This document shows positions 44,082 through 52,377 of a stretch of 52,377 nt of DNA, one piece after another (the first letter of the stretch is position 1; the number at the start of each line of letters is the position of its first letter). A program made the translations under genes and the position numbers. This DNA comes from Psychromonas aquimarina ATCC BAA-1526 (GTDB lineage Bacteria > Pseudomonadota > Gammaproteobacteria > Enterobacterales > Psychromonadaceae): contig NZ_AUAM01000033.1 of assembly GCF_000428725.1 (NCBI RefSeq), forward strand, positions 1-52,377, in the 5' to 3' direction. The notes beneath the pieces are model-generated. The model was not told the DNA's origin. It saw only the letters and a program-made list of their open reading frames with translations, and made no database searches.

Positions 44082-45794
44082 ATGCTGACTGATATCGACA
44101 TTTCGAATCAAACACCACGAAAGAAGATCACCGATGTTGCCAATCAATTTGGCATTTTAGAGGATGAAATAACCGCATTTGGAGATGCGAAAGCTAAGGT
44201 AGAACTTAGCCTACTAGATCGTTTATCAGCCAAGCAGGACGGCAAACTCATTATTGTTACGGCGGTAACGCCAACTCCTTACGGGGAAGGAAAGACAGTC
44301 ACCACTATAGGCTTGACCCAGGGGCTTGGACATATAGGCAAGAAAGCCTGTGCCTGTATTCGTCAACCTAGCATGGGTCCGGTATTCGGCGTTAAAGGCG
44401 GTGCAGCAGGCGGTGGTTACGCACAGGTCGTTCCGATGCAGGAGTTGAATCTGCATTTAACCGGAGATATCCATGCCGTCAGTAGTGCCCACAACCTCGC
44501 TTCGGCTGCGCTCGATGCAAGATTATTTCATGAAGACCGGTTAGGTGCTGATGAGTTCACTCGACAATCCGGGCAAGCAGCGCTTAATATCGACCCGCAA
44601 CATATTCTTTGGCGCCGGGTCGTTGATCATAATGAACGCAGTTTAAGAAGTATCACCGTTGGTTTGGGGCCGGTTAATGGTCCTGTGCATGATTCTGGTT
44701 TTGATATTACTGCCGCTTCGGAGTTAATGGCTATTTTAGCATTAAGTCATGATCTGTCTGATATGCGCCAGCGAATTGGCCGTCTGGTATTAGCATTAGA
44801 TTTTTCAGGTAAGCCGATCACAGCAACCGACCTTGGTGTTGCAGGGGCCATGACTGCCATTATGGCCGAGACAATTAAGCCTACACTAATGCAGACCGTA
44901 TCAGGCCAGCCTTGTTTTATACATGCAGGACCCTTTGCGAATATTGCGCACGGAAATTCCTCTATTATTGCCGATAAAATTGCACTTAAACTAGCAGACT
45001 TTGTTGTTACTGAAGCAGGCTTTGGTTCTGACATGGGGTTTGAAAAGTTCTGTAACATCAAAGTGCGAGAATCAGGTCAAGCACCAAGTGCCGCAGTACT
45101 GGTCGTGACTCTTAAAGCCTTGAAGGCCAACAGCGGGATCAATTCAGATGCAGATATTAACGCTCCTGATATGGAGCGTTTGAAAGAAGGTTTCAGTAAC
45201 CTTAAGTGGCATATTGATAATGTCACCAAATATGGTGTGCCTGTAGTTGTAGCTATTAACCATTTCCCAACCGATACTCAAGAAGAACTTGACTGGCTGC
45301 AGCAAGCGGTAATGAATACTGCCGCATTTGGCTGTGAGATCAGTGAAGCATTTACTCAAGGTGCAGCTGGCGCTGAGGCATTAGCAAGAACGGTAGAAGC
45401 TGCAACAGAGCAAGCGAGTCAATTCAAGTTTTTATATGATGCTGACGCAAGTATTGCGAGTAAGTTGATGACAATAGCGGAAGTCGGTTATGGTGCCCGC
45501 AATGTCAACATGTCAGCTAAAGCAAATGAGCAAATGGAGAAGCTTTCTGCCCTTGGATTTTCTAAGCTTCCGATATGTATAGCTAAAACACCAATGTCAA
45601 TTAGTCACGATGCCAGCATTAAAGGTATTCCTACTGAATTTAAGCTGCCTATCACTGAGTTCAGGCTTAATGCCGGAGCCGGTTTTATTACTGCTTTAGT
45701 CGGTAAGGTCGTAACAATGCCAGGGCTGGGTATTGCTCCTAGTTACCTCAAGATTGACATAGATGACAACGGCCAAGTTACAGGGCTTGATTAG
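44082..45794 (+). CDS. fhs: Formate-tetrahydrofolate ligase inside the prophage
   Basis: 570 aa, full length for bacterial formyl-THF synthetase. It joins formate to tetrahydrofolate using ATP, giving 10-formyl-THF for purine and fMet synthesis. The ATP-binding loop TPYGEGKT is at residues 65-72, followed by [23 protein letters not shown] (split), the catalytic-region words [42 protein letters not shown] and, near the end, PGLG. No frameshift or missing block is seen. It lies between the replication and late genes and is bracketed by two similar terminators. No other folate or formate gene is adjacent. It may boost nucleotide supply for phage DNA synthesis or be a moron benefiting the host. 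Confidence 0.93.
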   Translation: MLTDIDISNQTPRKKITDVANQFGILEDEITAFGDAKAKVELSLLDRLSAKQDGKLIIVTAVTPTPYGEGKTVTTIGLTQGLGHIGKKACACIRQPSMGPVFGVKGGAAGGGYAQVVPMQELNLHLTGDIHAVSSAHNLASAALDARLFHEDRLGADEFTRQSGQAALNIDPQHILWRRVVDHNERSLRSITVGLGPVNGPVHDSGFDITAASELMAILALSHDLSDMRQRIGRLVLALDFSGKPITATDLGVAGAMTAIMAETIKPTLMQTVSGQPCFIHAGPFANIAHGNSSIIADKIALKLADFVVTEAGFGSDMGFEKFCNIKVRESGQAPSAAVLVVTLKALKANSGINSDADINAPDMERLKEGFSNLKWHIDNVTKYGVPVVVAINHFPTDTQEELDWLQQAVMNTAAFGCEISEAFTQGAAGAEALARTVEAATEQASQFKFLYDADASIASKLMTIAEVGYGARNVNMSAKANEQMEKLSALGFSKLPICIAKTPMSISHDASIKGIPTEFKLPITEFRLNAGAGFITALVGKVVTMPGLGIAPSYLKIDIDDNGQVTGLD

Positions 45795-45836
45795 CCATCG
45801 AGCCGAGATGAGAACATCTAATACTTGTTAAGTCCA

Positions 45837-45861
45837 AAAGCCCACACCCGTGGGTTTTTTT
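45837..45861 (+). terminator. Rho-independent terminator, copy B
   Basis: CCCAC-ACCC-GTGGG followed by seven T, 43 bases after the fhs stop. Near-identical to copy A in stem, T-run and right flank. Confidence 0.88.
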
Positions 45862-46061
45862 ATGCCTGTAACCTACCGAAATAAGAAGAAAATCATCCGC
45901 ATGCTGTATATAATAACAACTGTTGGTTTGAACAGCTTTATTTTCCTTTCCTGCCCGCCATTCGGGGCTTAAATTAATTTTAAATCAACCGATTAAATCA
46001 TGCTTAAGGGGCTATTTATCCTGAGCCGGTTACTATTAATTTCAAGTAAAAAGGAGTTCAT

Positions 46062-46325
46062 ATGCTTGTACGCTGCCCAGAATGTTTATCGAAAGCTCGG
46101 ATTGCCGCCTCGGAGCAAATTACCAGTAATACCCGCTCATTATACTGCCAGTGTTTGAACCTGAACTGCAGTGCAACTTTCAATGCTTCTCTGTCTTTTG
46201 ACAAAATTATCCGCTCCCCAAAACAAGGATCGGAAAAACCTGACTTTACGAAGCAACCCGAATTAGTGGCTAACGCAAATCAGATGGACTTAACCCTCGA
46301 AGAGCCCGCGCCATGCCTGCCTTAG
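46062..46325 (+). CDS. Ogr/Delta-like zinc-finger late activator
   Basis: 87 aa with an AAAAGGAG site. The pattern VRCPECLSKARIAASEQI, then RSLYCQCLNLNCSATF, has the CxxC and C-x4-C metal ligands and the CSATF word of P2 Ogr and P4 Delta. These proteins activate late phage promoters with the host RNA polymerase. In P2, ogr lies at the far end of the late genes. Here it is directly before the baseplate genes, which it likely switches on. The last ~30 residues are an acidic tail not seen in short Ogr proteins. Confidence 0.85.
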   Translation: MLVRCPECLSKARIAASEQITSNTRSLYCQCLNLNCSATFNASLSFDKIIRSPKQGSEKPDFTKQPELVANANQMDLTLEEPAPCLP

Positions 46326-46477
46326 GACGATCTCAATTAGATCTGTTTTGGATCTTATCTGCTTCGTTATTTTTCGTGTGCAATTTTAGTGCGGAGGGGG
46401 AGGTGTGCGAATTCTTTGGGATTTGCTCGCCCTGGTCAGCGCCGCTGAGTGAGGATGATGTACATGTGGGAGCGTAA
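46313..46477 (+). CDS. Small single-helix membrane protein bridging ogr and baseplate genes
   Basis: A 54-codon reading frame from ATG at 46313 to TAA at 46475-46477. It overlaps the ogr-like 3' end and the start of the next gene. The peptide begins MPALGRSQLDLFWILSASLF, with a transmembrane helix, then an acidic part holding three Cys (VCN, VCE, ICS). Overlapping starts on both sides suggest translational coupling. It might be a small late protein; its function is unknown. Confidence 0.45.
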   Translation: MPALGRSQLDLFWILSASLFFVCNFSAEGEVCEFFGICSPWSAPLSEDDVHVGA

Positions 46478-47765
46478 AGTTAAGACCGCAAAATGGAACG
46501 GTGTTGCGTTTAATATTCAACAGACAACATTGGATAACGGCAAGCGTCTGCACGTTGCTGAGTTGCCCTATGCGGATGAACCTCAGATTAAAGTGATGGG
46601 CGCGAAGGCGAAGGCCGTCAGTCTGGAAGCTGTGTTTGTCGGCGGCGATTCTTTGATGGATGCGAACGCCTTTGTTGCTGAGCTTGAAGACAGTCCTATC
46701 GGTTCACTTGAGCATCCTTATCTGGGCGAGTTGTCACTGGTTTATCAGAGTTCTTCGCAGTCGTTTAGTACTAAGAAAGGACTGGTTACTTTATCGCTTA
46801 AGTTCTTAAAGCAGGGTAAGCATGTTGTCTTAACCAGTACGCACCTGGATGAGAAACCCGTCAGCCGGTTAAGTGCGGATGTCATGTCCGCATCAAGCGA
46901 GCAGTTTGTGCGTGATGTTGAACAGGCTTCACCTGCACAGATTACTTCTCTGCAGGATGACTTCACCAGTCTGCTGAATACGTTAAAGTCTATTGCGAAC
47001 CGGGCTACTCAAGGCAGTATGAGGCTGGCGCGCCTACATCATCAGATTCAAGACGGTATCAATGCCGTGAACACCATCATTGATGTACCGGCAGCGTATG
47101 CTGCTCATCTTGATGCTGTTATCGACAGCTTAAAAAAGGTGTTGTTTGATGAGAGCAGTGCATCTGAAAACAACAGCTCCGATTCTGCTCAATCGTTGGG
47201 TCAAGCATCACCGAATAAGACCACGGTCAGTCAGTCGCTGGCGAATAAAACCGGCATGAGCATGACGCAGTCGGCCTGCACGCTGATGCATAAGTTGATT
47301 AAGCCGGGCAGTGTTTCAGCGCATTGCAATATTCAAATTACCGTTGCCATTGTCCTGCTGAGTGAAGAACTGGACCTGTTGGATAAAGAGGAGGTGTTGA
47401 GTTTTGATACCTTCACAGACAGTGCGGTTGAAAACGCTGTCGATAACAGCATTGATAAAGCAGCGGTCAGTATTAAAGTGATCAGCAAGTTAATTGACGA
47501 TCGCCTGCAGGAGGTGACTCAGTCAGCCGATTATGAAAGCCTGCTTTTGGTTGAATCCCTCGATGCCTTGCGTGAATCGGTTATCAAGCAGAGCAATAAA
47601 ATAAACACCTTACTGCAGTCGGTGAACAGAACTGAGGTTTTCAGCAAACGTCCTCTGCTGTGTATTGCGCAGTCAAAGCAGTGCCGTAGTACTGAGCTGT
47701 CTGCACTGAATGCTATCAAACATCCGCTGTTTGTCAGCGGGTTGTTGAGGGTGCCGAATGTCTGA
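46449..47765 (+). CDS. Mu N-like DNA circularisation/tail baseplate-hub protein
   Basis: About 438 aa; GTG at 46449, ATG at 46455/46458 and ATG at 46464 are all possible starts, and MWERKVKTAKWNG from 46464 matches family N-termini best. The N-terminal ~100 residues (WNGVAFNIQQ; GDSLMDANAFVAELE; PYLGELSLVYQS) follow the DNA-circularisation N domain. The rest is helical. In Mu, protein N is a tail component between the tape measure and gp44. Its 3' end overlaps the next gene by 8 bp. No tape measure precedes it here. Confidence 0.75.
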   Translation: MRMMYMWERKVKTAKWNGVAFNIQQTTLDNGKRLHVAELPYADEPQIKVMGAKAKAVSLEAVFVGGDSLMDANAFVAELEDSPIGSLEHPYLGELSLVYQSSSQSFSTKKGLVTLSLKFLKQGKHVVLTSTHLDEKPVSRLSADVMSASSEQFVRDVEQASPAQITSLQDDFTSLLNTLKSIANRATQGSMRLARLHHQIQDGINAVNTIIDVPAAYAAHLDAVIDSLKKVLFDESSASENNSSDSAQSLGQASPNKTTVSQSLANKTGMSMTQSACTLMHKLIKPGSVSAHCNIQITVAIVLLSEELDLLDKEEVLSFDTFTDSAVENAVDNSIDKAAVSIKVISKLIDDRLQEVTQSADYESLLLVESLDALRESVIKQSNKINTLLQSVNRTEVFSKRPLLCIAQSKQCRSTELSALNAIKHPLFVSGLLRVPNV

Positions 47766-48687
47766 ACTAACCCTGTTTATAGACAGCAGGCAAGTGCCTT
47801 TTCAAAGTGCTTCGCTGTCTTTTTCACTGGAACGCCTAGCGCATACCTTCAGTGTGACGATTCCTTATATCGAGATTAACCAGCCTTTGCCCGTTGAGTT
47901 CAAACTCGACAACCAGGTTATATTCACCGGCAGAATAGACAGTGTCAGTGATGATGTATCGGGCAGTGAGGATAAAGTCAGTATCAGCGGGCGCTCAATT
48001 TCCGCGGATTTAATCGACAGCCGTATCAAAATTGATGCGATTTATAACCAGCGTCTGGACCAGCTCCTGGAGAGTATTGTCAGTGACTTCGGCCTGGGCG
48101 TTAAAAACAATCTGCCGTCGATGATGCCCTTGCCCCTGGTACCGGAATTTCAAATCAATGCAGAATCGCCGGTGGCTAACCTGGCACAAATCGCTAAGCA
48201 GCAGAATCTTATGCTGATTGAACAAAACGGGGTCCTGGTGATTGAACAACCAGGACAATTTACCGAGCGTAATATTAAGTTAGCCATGGGCGAGAATACC
48301 CTGAATATAAGTATCAAAAAGAGCTGGGCTGAGCAGTTTTTTCATTATGAAATTCAAGGCGCCTGGGATGGTGCTGAAGCAACAGTATTTAATAAAAGCA
48401 TTACCCGCTGCCGACAAAAAGTGATTATCGCTGACAAACTTCAGGATGAAGCTTCCTGCCGAACACGGGCTTTGTATGAGCGCAATATGGCCATTGCTAA
48501 AGGTCTGCATGTATCGGCGACACTGCCGGGACTGTTTCCGGAGCTGACCGGCTTTGCTTTAAACAAACTTATCAGTGTGCAGAAGCGTCAGTTTAAAGAA
48601 AACCTGCTGATTAAAACGGTAAACATCAGCGTCAATGAGTCATCTGAAAAAACCAGTCTTGAACTGTTCAGACCCTTTGGAGCATAA
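47758..48687 (+). CDS. Mu gp44 (P)-like baseplate hub protein
   Basis: 309 aa. It follows the gp44/gpD-type hub pattern: an N-terminal beta domain (LTLFIDSRQVPFQSASLSFS; FKLDNQVIFTGRIDSVS; KVSISGRSISADLIDS) and a LysM-like/late-control part (LAQIAKQQNLMLIEQNGVLVI). The hub joins the tail tube to the spike. The start overlaps the previous gene's end, and the next gene begins 3 bp later, so the operon is tightly coupled. Confidence 0.8.
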   Translation: MSELTLFIDSRQVPFQSASLSFSLERLAHTFSVTIPYIEINQPLPVEFKLDNQVIFTGRIDSVSDDVSGSEDKVSISGRSISADLIDSRIKIDAIYNQRLDQLLESIVSDFGLGVKNNLPSMMPLPLVPEFQINAESPVANLAQIAKQQNLMLIEQNGVLVIEQPGQFTERNIKLAMGENTLNISIKKSWAEQFFHYEIQGAWDGAEATVFNKSITRCRQKVIIADKLQDEASCRTRALYERNMAIAKGLHVSATLPGLFPELTGFALNKLISVQKRQFKENLLIKTVNISVNESSEKTSLELFRPFGA

Positions 48688-48690
48688 GCC

Positions 48691-49326
48691 GTGTTTGAAA
48701 CGATAATGAACCGTCTGAAAAACCTGTTTGGTACTGGTATTTCTACCCGTGTGGAGACCGGGATTGTTCAGCTGAGACTGGCAACGGGTATCACTAATGA
48801 CCGTATTAAACGGGTGCATAACTACGGTTTTATGAGCCGGCCACTGCCCCAAAGCAAAGCTTATACCCTGTTTGTCGGCGGTGACACTTCGCGCGGTATC
48901 GCGGTCTGTATTGAAGACGAACGCCACCAAATGGAGCTTGCTCCCGGTGATGTAGCGATACTCGATGATAAGGGCAACTTAGTGCACTTTAAGGAATCGG
49001 GTATCAAGGTGGTGACTAAACAAACGCTGGATATTACGGCTGATAAAGACGTAAAGGTTAAGTGTGTTAACGCCGCTATTGATGCCGATAAAACCACAAT
49101 TAACAGCGAAACCGAAATTAACGGTAATACGAAGATTAACGGCAATGCCACCATTACCGGTATTTGTGCGGTCGGCGGTTTAGCGAAAGTCGGCGGCGGG
49201 GCGGTACCAGCTAAAGGTGGGTTGGAAATGACCGGCGGTGATGTGGTGGTTGACGGTATCAGCACCACGCTGCACACACATAAAGAAAACGGCACGGGCG
49301 GCGGTATAACCGGCGGCCCTCAATAA
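48691..49326 (+). CDS. Mu gp45-like baseplate spike protein
   Basis: 211 aa with a GTG start. The N-terminal OB-fold region (YGFMSRPLPQSKAYTLFVGGD) is followed by a repetitive beta-helix (INSETEINGNTKINGNATIT), and the tip holds His-x-His in LHTHKENGTGGGITGGPQ. In gp45 and P2 gpV a triad of such histidines binds iron at the needle tip. It is the membrane-piercing spike of a contractile tail. Confidence 0.88.
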   Translation: MFETIMNRLKNLFGTGISTRVETGIVQLRLATGITNDRIKRVHNYGFMSRPLPQSKAYTLFVGGDTSRGIAVCIEDERHQMELAPGDVAILDDKGNLVHFKESGIKVVTKQTLDITADKDVKVKCVNAAIDADKTTINSETEINGNTKINGNATITGICAVGGLAKVGGGAVPAKGGLEMTGGDVVVDGISTTLHTHKENGTGGGITGGPQ

Positions 49327-49337
49327 TAAGGATTTCC

Positions 49338-49718
49338 ATGAGTCACTTTGAACTAGATGCATTTACCGAGCAGGTAAACAGCCCGAACGGCTTGGAGCAT
49401 GCAGTGCTGCAGAGCTTATTGAACTGGTCACAGGCACAAAAAAACGACCCGTTAGATGCCGACCAGGATAAACAAGGTTGGTGGGCAGGGGAGTTTATCC
49501 AGGCGGTGGGCTGTCGTGACTGGACTTTGGCCCGCGGCAAACAAACGCCCGATACCCTTAACCGTGCTAAGCGTTATACGCGCCAGGCACTGCAGTGGCT
49601 GCTCGATGAAAAAACAGCCGTTCATATCGATGTAACAACCTTTTTTGAGAATGAGCGCTTAATTCGTATTATCAATATTACGTTACCCGACAACAGCAAA
49701 CAGCAGGTTACTCTATGA
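49338..49718 (+). CDS. Mu gp46-like baseplate protein
   Basis: 126 aa. Matches the GP46 pattern: N-terminal short acidic part, central WWAGEFI (typical WWGD/WAG word) and C-terminal beta strands. It sits between gp45 and gp47 homologues in the standard order and overlaps the next start by 4 bases. Confidence 0.8.
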   Translation: MSHFELDAFTEQVNSPNGLEHAVLQSLLNWSQAQKNDPLDADQDKQGWWAGEFIQAVGCRDWTLARGKQTPDTLNRAKRYTRQALQWLLDEKTAVHIDVTTFFENERLIRIINITLPDNSKQQVTL

Positions 49719-50731
49719 ATCCGACTCCTAGTCTCGCTTCACTCCTTTACCGTGCTAAAAGCACCATCACTAATAAGCTGGGTGTCAGCAATCCGGCCAT
49801 TGATGCCATTGCTGCTTCCATCGCCGGGGTGAGTTACGGCCAGTATGCTTACCAGGACTACCTGTTTCAGCAGCTTAATCCGGAAACCGCCGATGAAGAG
49901 TGGCTGTACCTCTGGGCCAACCGCTTTAAGGTGGAGCGCTTAACCTTTGTGTTTGCGGCCGGTACGGTGAATTTTCAGTTAACCCAGGGCGTGGTGAACA
50001 TCCCTAAAGGCACGCTGCTGAAAACGGCGGACAACAAAGAGTATCAGGTGACGACTGCAACTAACTCTGACCAGCCGGTGCCGGTGATTTCCCTGGAAAC
50101 CAGTGTGGCCGGCAACCTGCCAGCCGGCGTTAATCTTTACCTGGTTACCGCTGTTACGGGGTTAAATCCGGATAATATCAGCAGTAATGAAATATCAGGC
50201 GGGGCAGATTTAGAAGACGTTGAGCATTGGCGCGAGCGTATTGTTACCGCCTTTAACGATAAGCAGATTGTCGGGCGCCTAGTTGATTATGAGTTCTGGG
50301 CCACCTCTGCGCACCCGGATGTAGATTTTGCCTGGGCCCTGGATAATACGCCGATGTTAGGTCATGTCACTGTGTATATCGGCCGGCGTCAAAACAATCC
50401 GCTACTATCAGCCGAAATCAAAGCTCAGGTGCAGACTCATATTGATGCCAACAGACTGGCGGGCTGTCATGTGTTTACCAAACAGCCCACCCTTAAACCT
50501 GTGCCGGTATCTATATCAGATGTCAGTGATGTAAATACCCGGGCCTCGATTCAAAGCGCACTGCAGGCATTCATCAACAGCCGGTTAGGCAGTCGTGCGG
50601 TATTGCGCCCGAATGAACTGTCGCAAGTGATTACCACGGTAACCAGTGAATTCATCCTGGTGCATCCAACATCAGCTATTGAGCTGGAAGAGCATGAACT
50701 GCACACATTAGGGGATATCACATGGCTTTAA
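49715..50731 (+). CDS. Mu gp47-like baseplate wedge protein (Baseplate_J)
   Basis: 338 aa, Baseplate_J family. Readable landmarks are the N-terminal helical SLASLLYRAKS, QLNPETADEEWLYLWANRFKV, then the beta domain FAAGTVNFQL and IPKGTLLKTADNKEYQV, and GGADLEDVEHWRERIV. It forms the wedge arms joining spike hub and sheath. It overlaps the gp48-like gene by 10 bp. Confidence 0.88.
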   Translation: MNPTPSLASLLYRAKSTITNKLGVSNPAIDAIAASIAGVSYGQYAYQDYLFQQLNPETADEEWLYLWANRFKVERLTFVFAAGTVNFQLTQGVVNIPKGTLLKTADNKEYQVTTATNSDQPVPVISLETSVAGNLPAGVNLYLVTAVTGLNPDNISSNEISGGADLEDVEHWRERIVTAFNDKQIVGRLVDYEFWATSAHPDVDFAWALDNTPMLGHVTVYIGRRQNNPLLSAEIKAQVQTHIDANRLAGCHVFTKQPTLKPVPVSISDVSDVNTRASIQSALQAFINSRLGSRAVLRPNELSQVITTVTSEFILVHPTSAIELEEHELHTLGDITWL

Positions 50732-51393
50732 TGGAGCCCGATTATTCTAGCGATGATTTTAAACAGGCGGCTGCCGCGCTACTGCCGCCGGGAGAATACT
50801 GGCAGTATTCCCCCGGCGGTACTTTAGACAAACTATTAACCGGCTTAGCCCTTGAGTTTAAAACTACGCACGATGAAACCCAGCAGAATATTTTATATCA
50901 GGCAGATAATATCCAAGCCGGTTGGAAGCTGTCCGATTATCAAACACTATTAGACACCCATAAGATTGCCGGCCGCGTTTTTGATAACCACGCCACGCCT
51001 AATTATATCTACATTGATGTTGAGCCTAATATGCAGGCCGGTGAATTGATGAAGGAGCTGGAAGATTATCGCCTGCCGCACACCGCCTTTTTATGGACCT
51101 TAAAACAGAAGCAATCCCTGCACCTGGGCACTGCCCGTCAAAATGTGAATATTGACCGGCGCGAGGTGACAGCAGACTGCTGGGACTTAGCACAAGCACA
51201 GCACTTACATGCGGGAGCCGGCCGTCAGACTGTGCAGATTCACCGCAGAAAAGTGGTGCTGCAGTATTTAGCAGAGCAGCCGGTCATAGACACAGAACGG
51301 CAGACGCAATTCATAGCGCACCAGCTGACATTTTCTCTGGTGCAGGGGCGCAGCTGTGTCGTGATTAACAGAACAACCATGAGGGCGATTTAA
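50722..51393 (+). CDS. Mu gp48-like tail protein (DUF2313) with a small internal repeat
   Basis: 223 aa. The first ~130 residues follow DUF2313/YmfQ (ALLPPGEYWQYSPGGTLDKLL; HKIAGRVFDNHATPNYIYI). The end carries two copies of a ~17-residue motif: SLHLGTARQNVNIDRREV and HLHAGAGRQTVQIHRRKV. This duplication is not usual for the family, to my knowledge. It precedes the tail-collar fibre gene and abuts it (the stop overlaps the next start by 1 base). Confidence 0.75.
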   Translation: MALMEPDYSSDDFKQAAAALLPPGEYWQYSPGGTLDKLLTGLALEFKTTHDETQQNILYQADNIQAGWKLSDYQTLLDTHKIAGRVFDNHATPNYIYIDVEPNMQAGELMKELEDYRLPHTAFLWTLKQKQSLHLGTARQNVNIDRREVTADCWDLAQAQHLHAGAGRQTVQIHRRKVVLQYLAEQPVIDTERQTQFIAHQLTFSLVQGRSCVVINRTTMRAI

Positions 51394-51914
51394 TGTCATT
51401 GACCGTTACACAAGCAGGGCTGAACAATGCAGTGCAGGCCAGTGCAAAAGGTATCAGTTTACAAATAACCCATGTTGCATTAGGTACTCGGGGTTACGTA
51501 CCGCACCGAAATATGACGGCACTGCAGCATGAAATCATCCGAGTGCCGATTGCCGGCGGTGCTAATGTGGCCGGTAATCAGGTTCACCTCACGGCGTTAT
51601 TTGATAGTGATGTGGAAATCACCGCCTATGAGATTGGTTTTTTCTTAGCAGACGGCACCTTGTTTGCAGTGGACAGTCACCCGAGCGATGTGCTGGTTTA
51701 CAAACATCAAAGCGCCAAGGTCGTTGAAGCCTTTGATTTGATTTTAGATGCCGTGCCGCCGGGCAGTATCACCGTAAATACAACGGGGGATATAAATCTC
51801 TATTACGCCGAATCATTTGCCGTTATGGCCGCTGCACAAATTAATAATATGCGTCGCTCGGTACGTGCCTTTATGCGTACCTGCGACTTTACTCATTTAA
51901 CAGAGGACTTTTAA
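51393..51914 (+). CDS. Tail-collar fibre protein, N-terminal attachment type
   Basis: 173 aa following the phage tail-collar fibre pattern (LTVTQAGLNNAVQAS; ITHVALGTRGY; VHLTALFDSD.EI.AYEIGFFLADG). It resembles the N-terminal attachment domain of longer fibres, but ends here after a helical tail. The fibre gene that follows would provide the shaft and tip, so the fibre is split over two genes. Confidence 0.75.
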   Translation: MSLTVTQAGLNNAVQASAKGISLQITHVALGTRGYVPHRNMTALQHEIIRVPIAGGANVAGNQVHLTALFDSDVEITAYEIGFFLADGTLFAVDSHPSDVLVYKHQSAKVVEAFDLILDAVPPGSITVNTTGDINLYYAESFAVMAAAQINNMRRSVRAFMRTCDFTHLTEDF

Positions 51915-51916
51915 TT

Positions 51917-52377
51917 ATGTCGTTAGAGCAAGCGATAGGCGAGCTGGTTAAATCCAATGATGCCATGGCGCAGTCGATGGAGAAGAAGGCGGGAGAGATT
52001 AACAATGCTTTGTCACAGCAAGAGCTGAAGGTGGCTGACTATTTAGCTGGTGCCCGGCTCGAAGCGCCATTTTATCGACTGACTAAAAATCAGTATGGGA
52101 ATTTAGCCGACGGTCTTCTTGAACACTACAGCATCAACAATGCTTTCCCGATTACATTTGAAGTTCATCGAACAATTACTTCCGGGGTTAACTGGGCATT
52201 ACGAGATGCCGAAGAGCAGGAGATTTTGACTGCGATGGGGCTTGGCGGCGGACAAAGCTTCATTCCAAGTATTCCAATTATCAAAATGTCGTGGAGTGGA
52301 TATACAGGTGTTTTCCCAGGTAATCATACCTTTTATCAGCTCGTGCCAGGCTCTGTGAGCTCAACAACAGCGTGTTA
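51917..52377 (+). CDS. Tail fibre protein (3' end outside window)
   Basis: ATG at 51917, two bases after the previous stop. The frame is open to the end of the window (153 codons seen). It starts with a helical, coiled-coil-like MSLEQAIGELVKSNDAMAQS, then NNALSQQELKVADYLAG, then a beta-rich region (VHRTITSGVNWALRDAEEQE; FIPSIPIIKMSWSGY). This start is typical of Mu-like and Shewanella/Vibrio prophage fibres. It may decide the receptor, and the rest of the gene must be read in the neighbouring sequence. Confidence 0.7.
   Translation, partial: MSLEQAIGELVKSNDAMAQSMEKKAGEINNALSQQELKVADYLAGARLEAPFYRLTKNQYGNLADGLLEHYSINNAFPITFEVHRTITSGVNWALRDAEEQEILTAMGLGGGQSFIPSIPIIKMSWSGYTGVFPGNHTFYQLVPGSVSSTTAC

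Larger units (their letters stand above)
29126..52377. mobile_element. P2-like prophage or prophage-derived element (right end outside window)
   Basis: The left boundary is set by the integrase and a tRNA-like att candidate just after the prepilin gene. The order att, int (minus), repressor (minus), then divergent Cox-like, CII-like, small ORFs and gpA-type replication gene (plus) is the P2 early-region plan. Cargo has been added between int and the repressor (30650-35313) and after the replication gene (40907-45861). Late genes start with an Ogr-like activator and a Mu-like baseplate series. Head, terminase, sheath, tube and tape-measure genes are not seen up to 52377, so completeness is undecided. 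Confidence 0.8.

Overview
The window looks like a chromosomal segment of a marine-type gammaproteobacterium of the Vibrionales/Alteromonadales sort. The inference rests on family content only: giant Calx-beta/Ig-like adhesins with choice-of-anchor U and GlyGly-CTERM-like ends, an SO_0444-type metal permease next to a ZntR-like regulator, and a P2-like prophage carrying integron-type gene cassettes. No species can be named from the sequence alone.

Region 1 (1-19611) is a surface-protein locus on the plus strand: the 3' part of a giant adhesin, a small exported protein, an S74-type chaperone-domain fibre protein, and a second giant adhesin of 3768 aa. The two adhesins end in nearly the same block: choice-of-anchor U domain, GlyGly-CTERM-like tripartite tail, a second signal-peptide-like helix, and an OmpA-like beta-barrel. 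This looks like a sorting signal and an outer-membrane protein translated as one chain. Region 2 (19619-24340) is on the minus strand: a large exported alkaline-phosphatase-superfamily protein, then a metal-efflux permease and its MerR-type regulator, behind a textbook MerR promoter with a 19-bp spacer. Region 3 (24341-29125) holds assorted chromosomal genes: a DUF4382-type lipoprotein, small membrane proteins, a PepSY-like protein, a Crp/Fnr-type regulator and a lone type IV prepilin.

Region 4 (about 29126 to the window end) is a prophage or prophage-derived element with P2-like early architecture: int, then the CI/LexA-like repressor, a Cox-like protein, a CII (CP76) protein, small early ORFs and a gpA-type HUH replication protein. 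It also has an Ogr/Delta-like zinc-finger activator and a Mu-like baseplate operon (N, P, gp45-48, tail-collar fibre, fibre). Capsid, terminase, sheath, tube and tape-measure genes are not in the window.

Two accessory blocks interrupt this plan. Between int and the repressor lie six plus-strand cargo genes: AbiV, a TIR protein, a membrane protein, a Cys-rich membrane protein, a voltage-gated-type K+ channel and a HEPN-motif protein. The first three have the exact anatomy of integron gene cassettes, with core sites at the start of each cassette complementary to core sites at its end. The last three are delimited by a repeated ~50-bp palindrome. Between the replication gene and ogr lie a PQQ-propeller lipoprotein, two unknown small proteins and a full-length formate-tetrahydrofolate ligase, bracketed by two near-identical terminators. 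The likely biology is a temperate phage element whose hotspots have collected defence and metabolic cargo, including cassettes captured from an integron.
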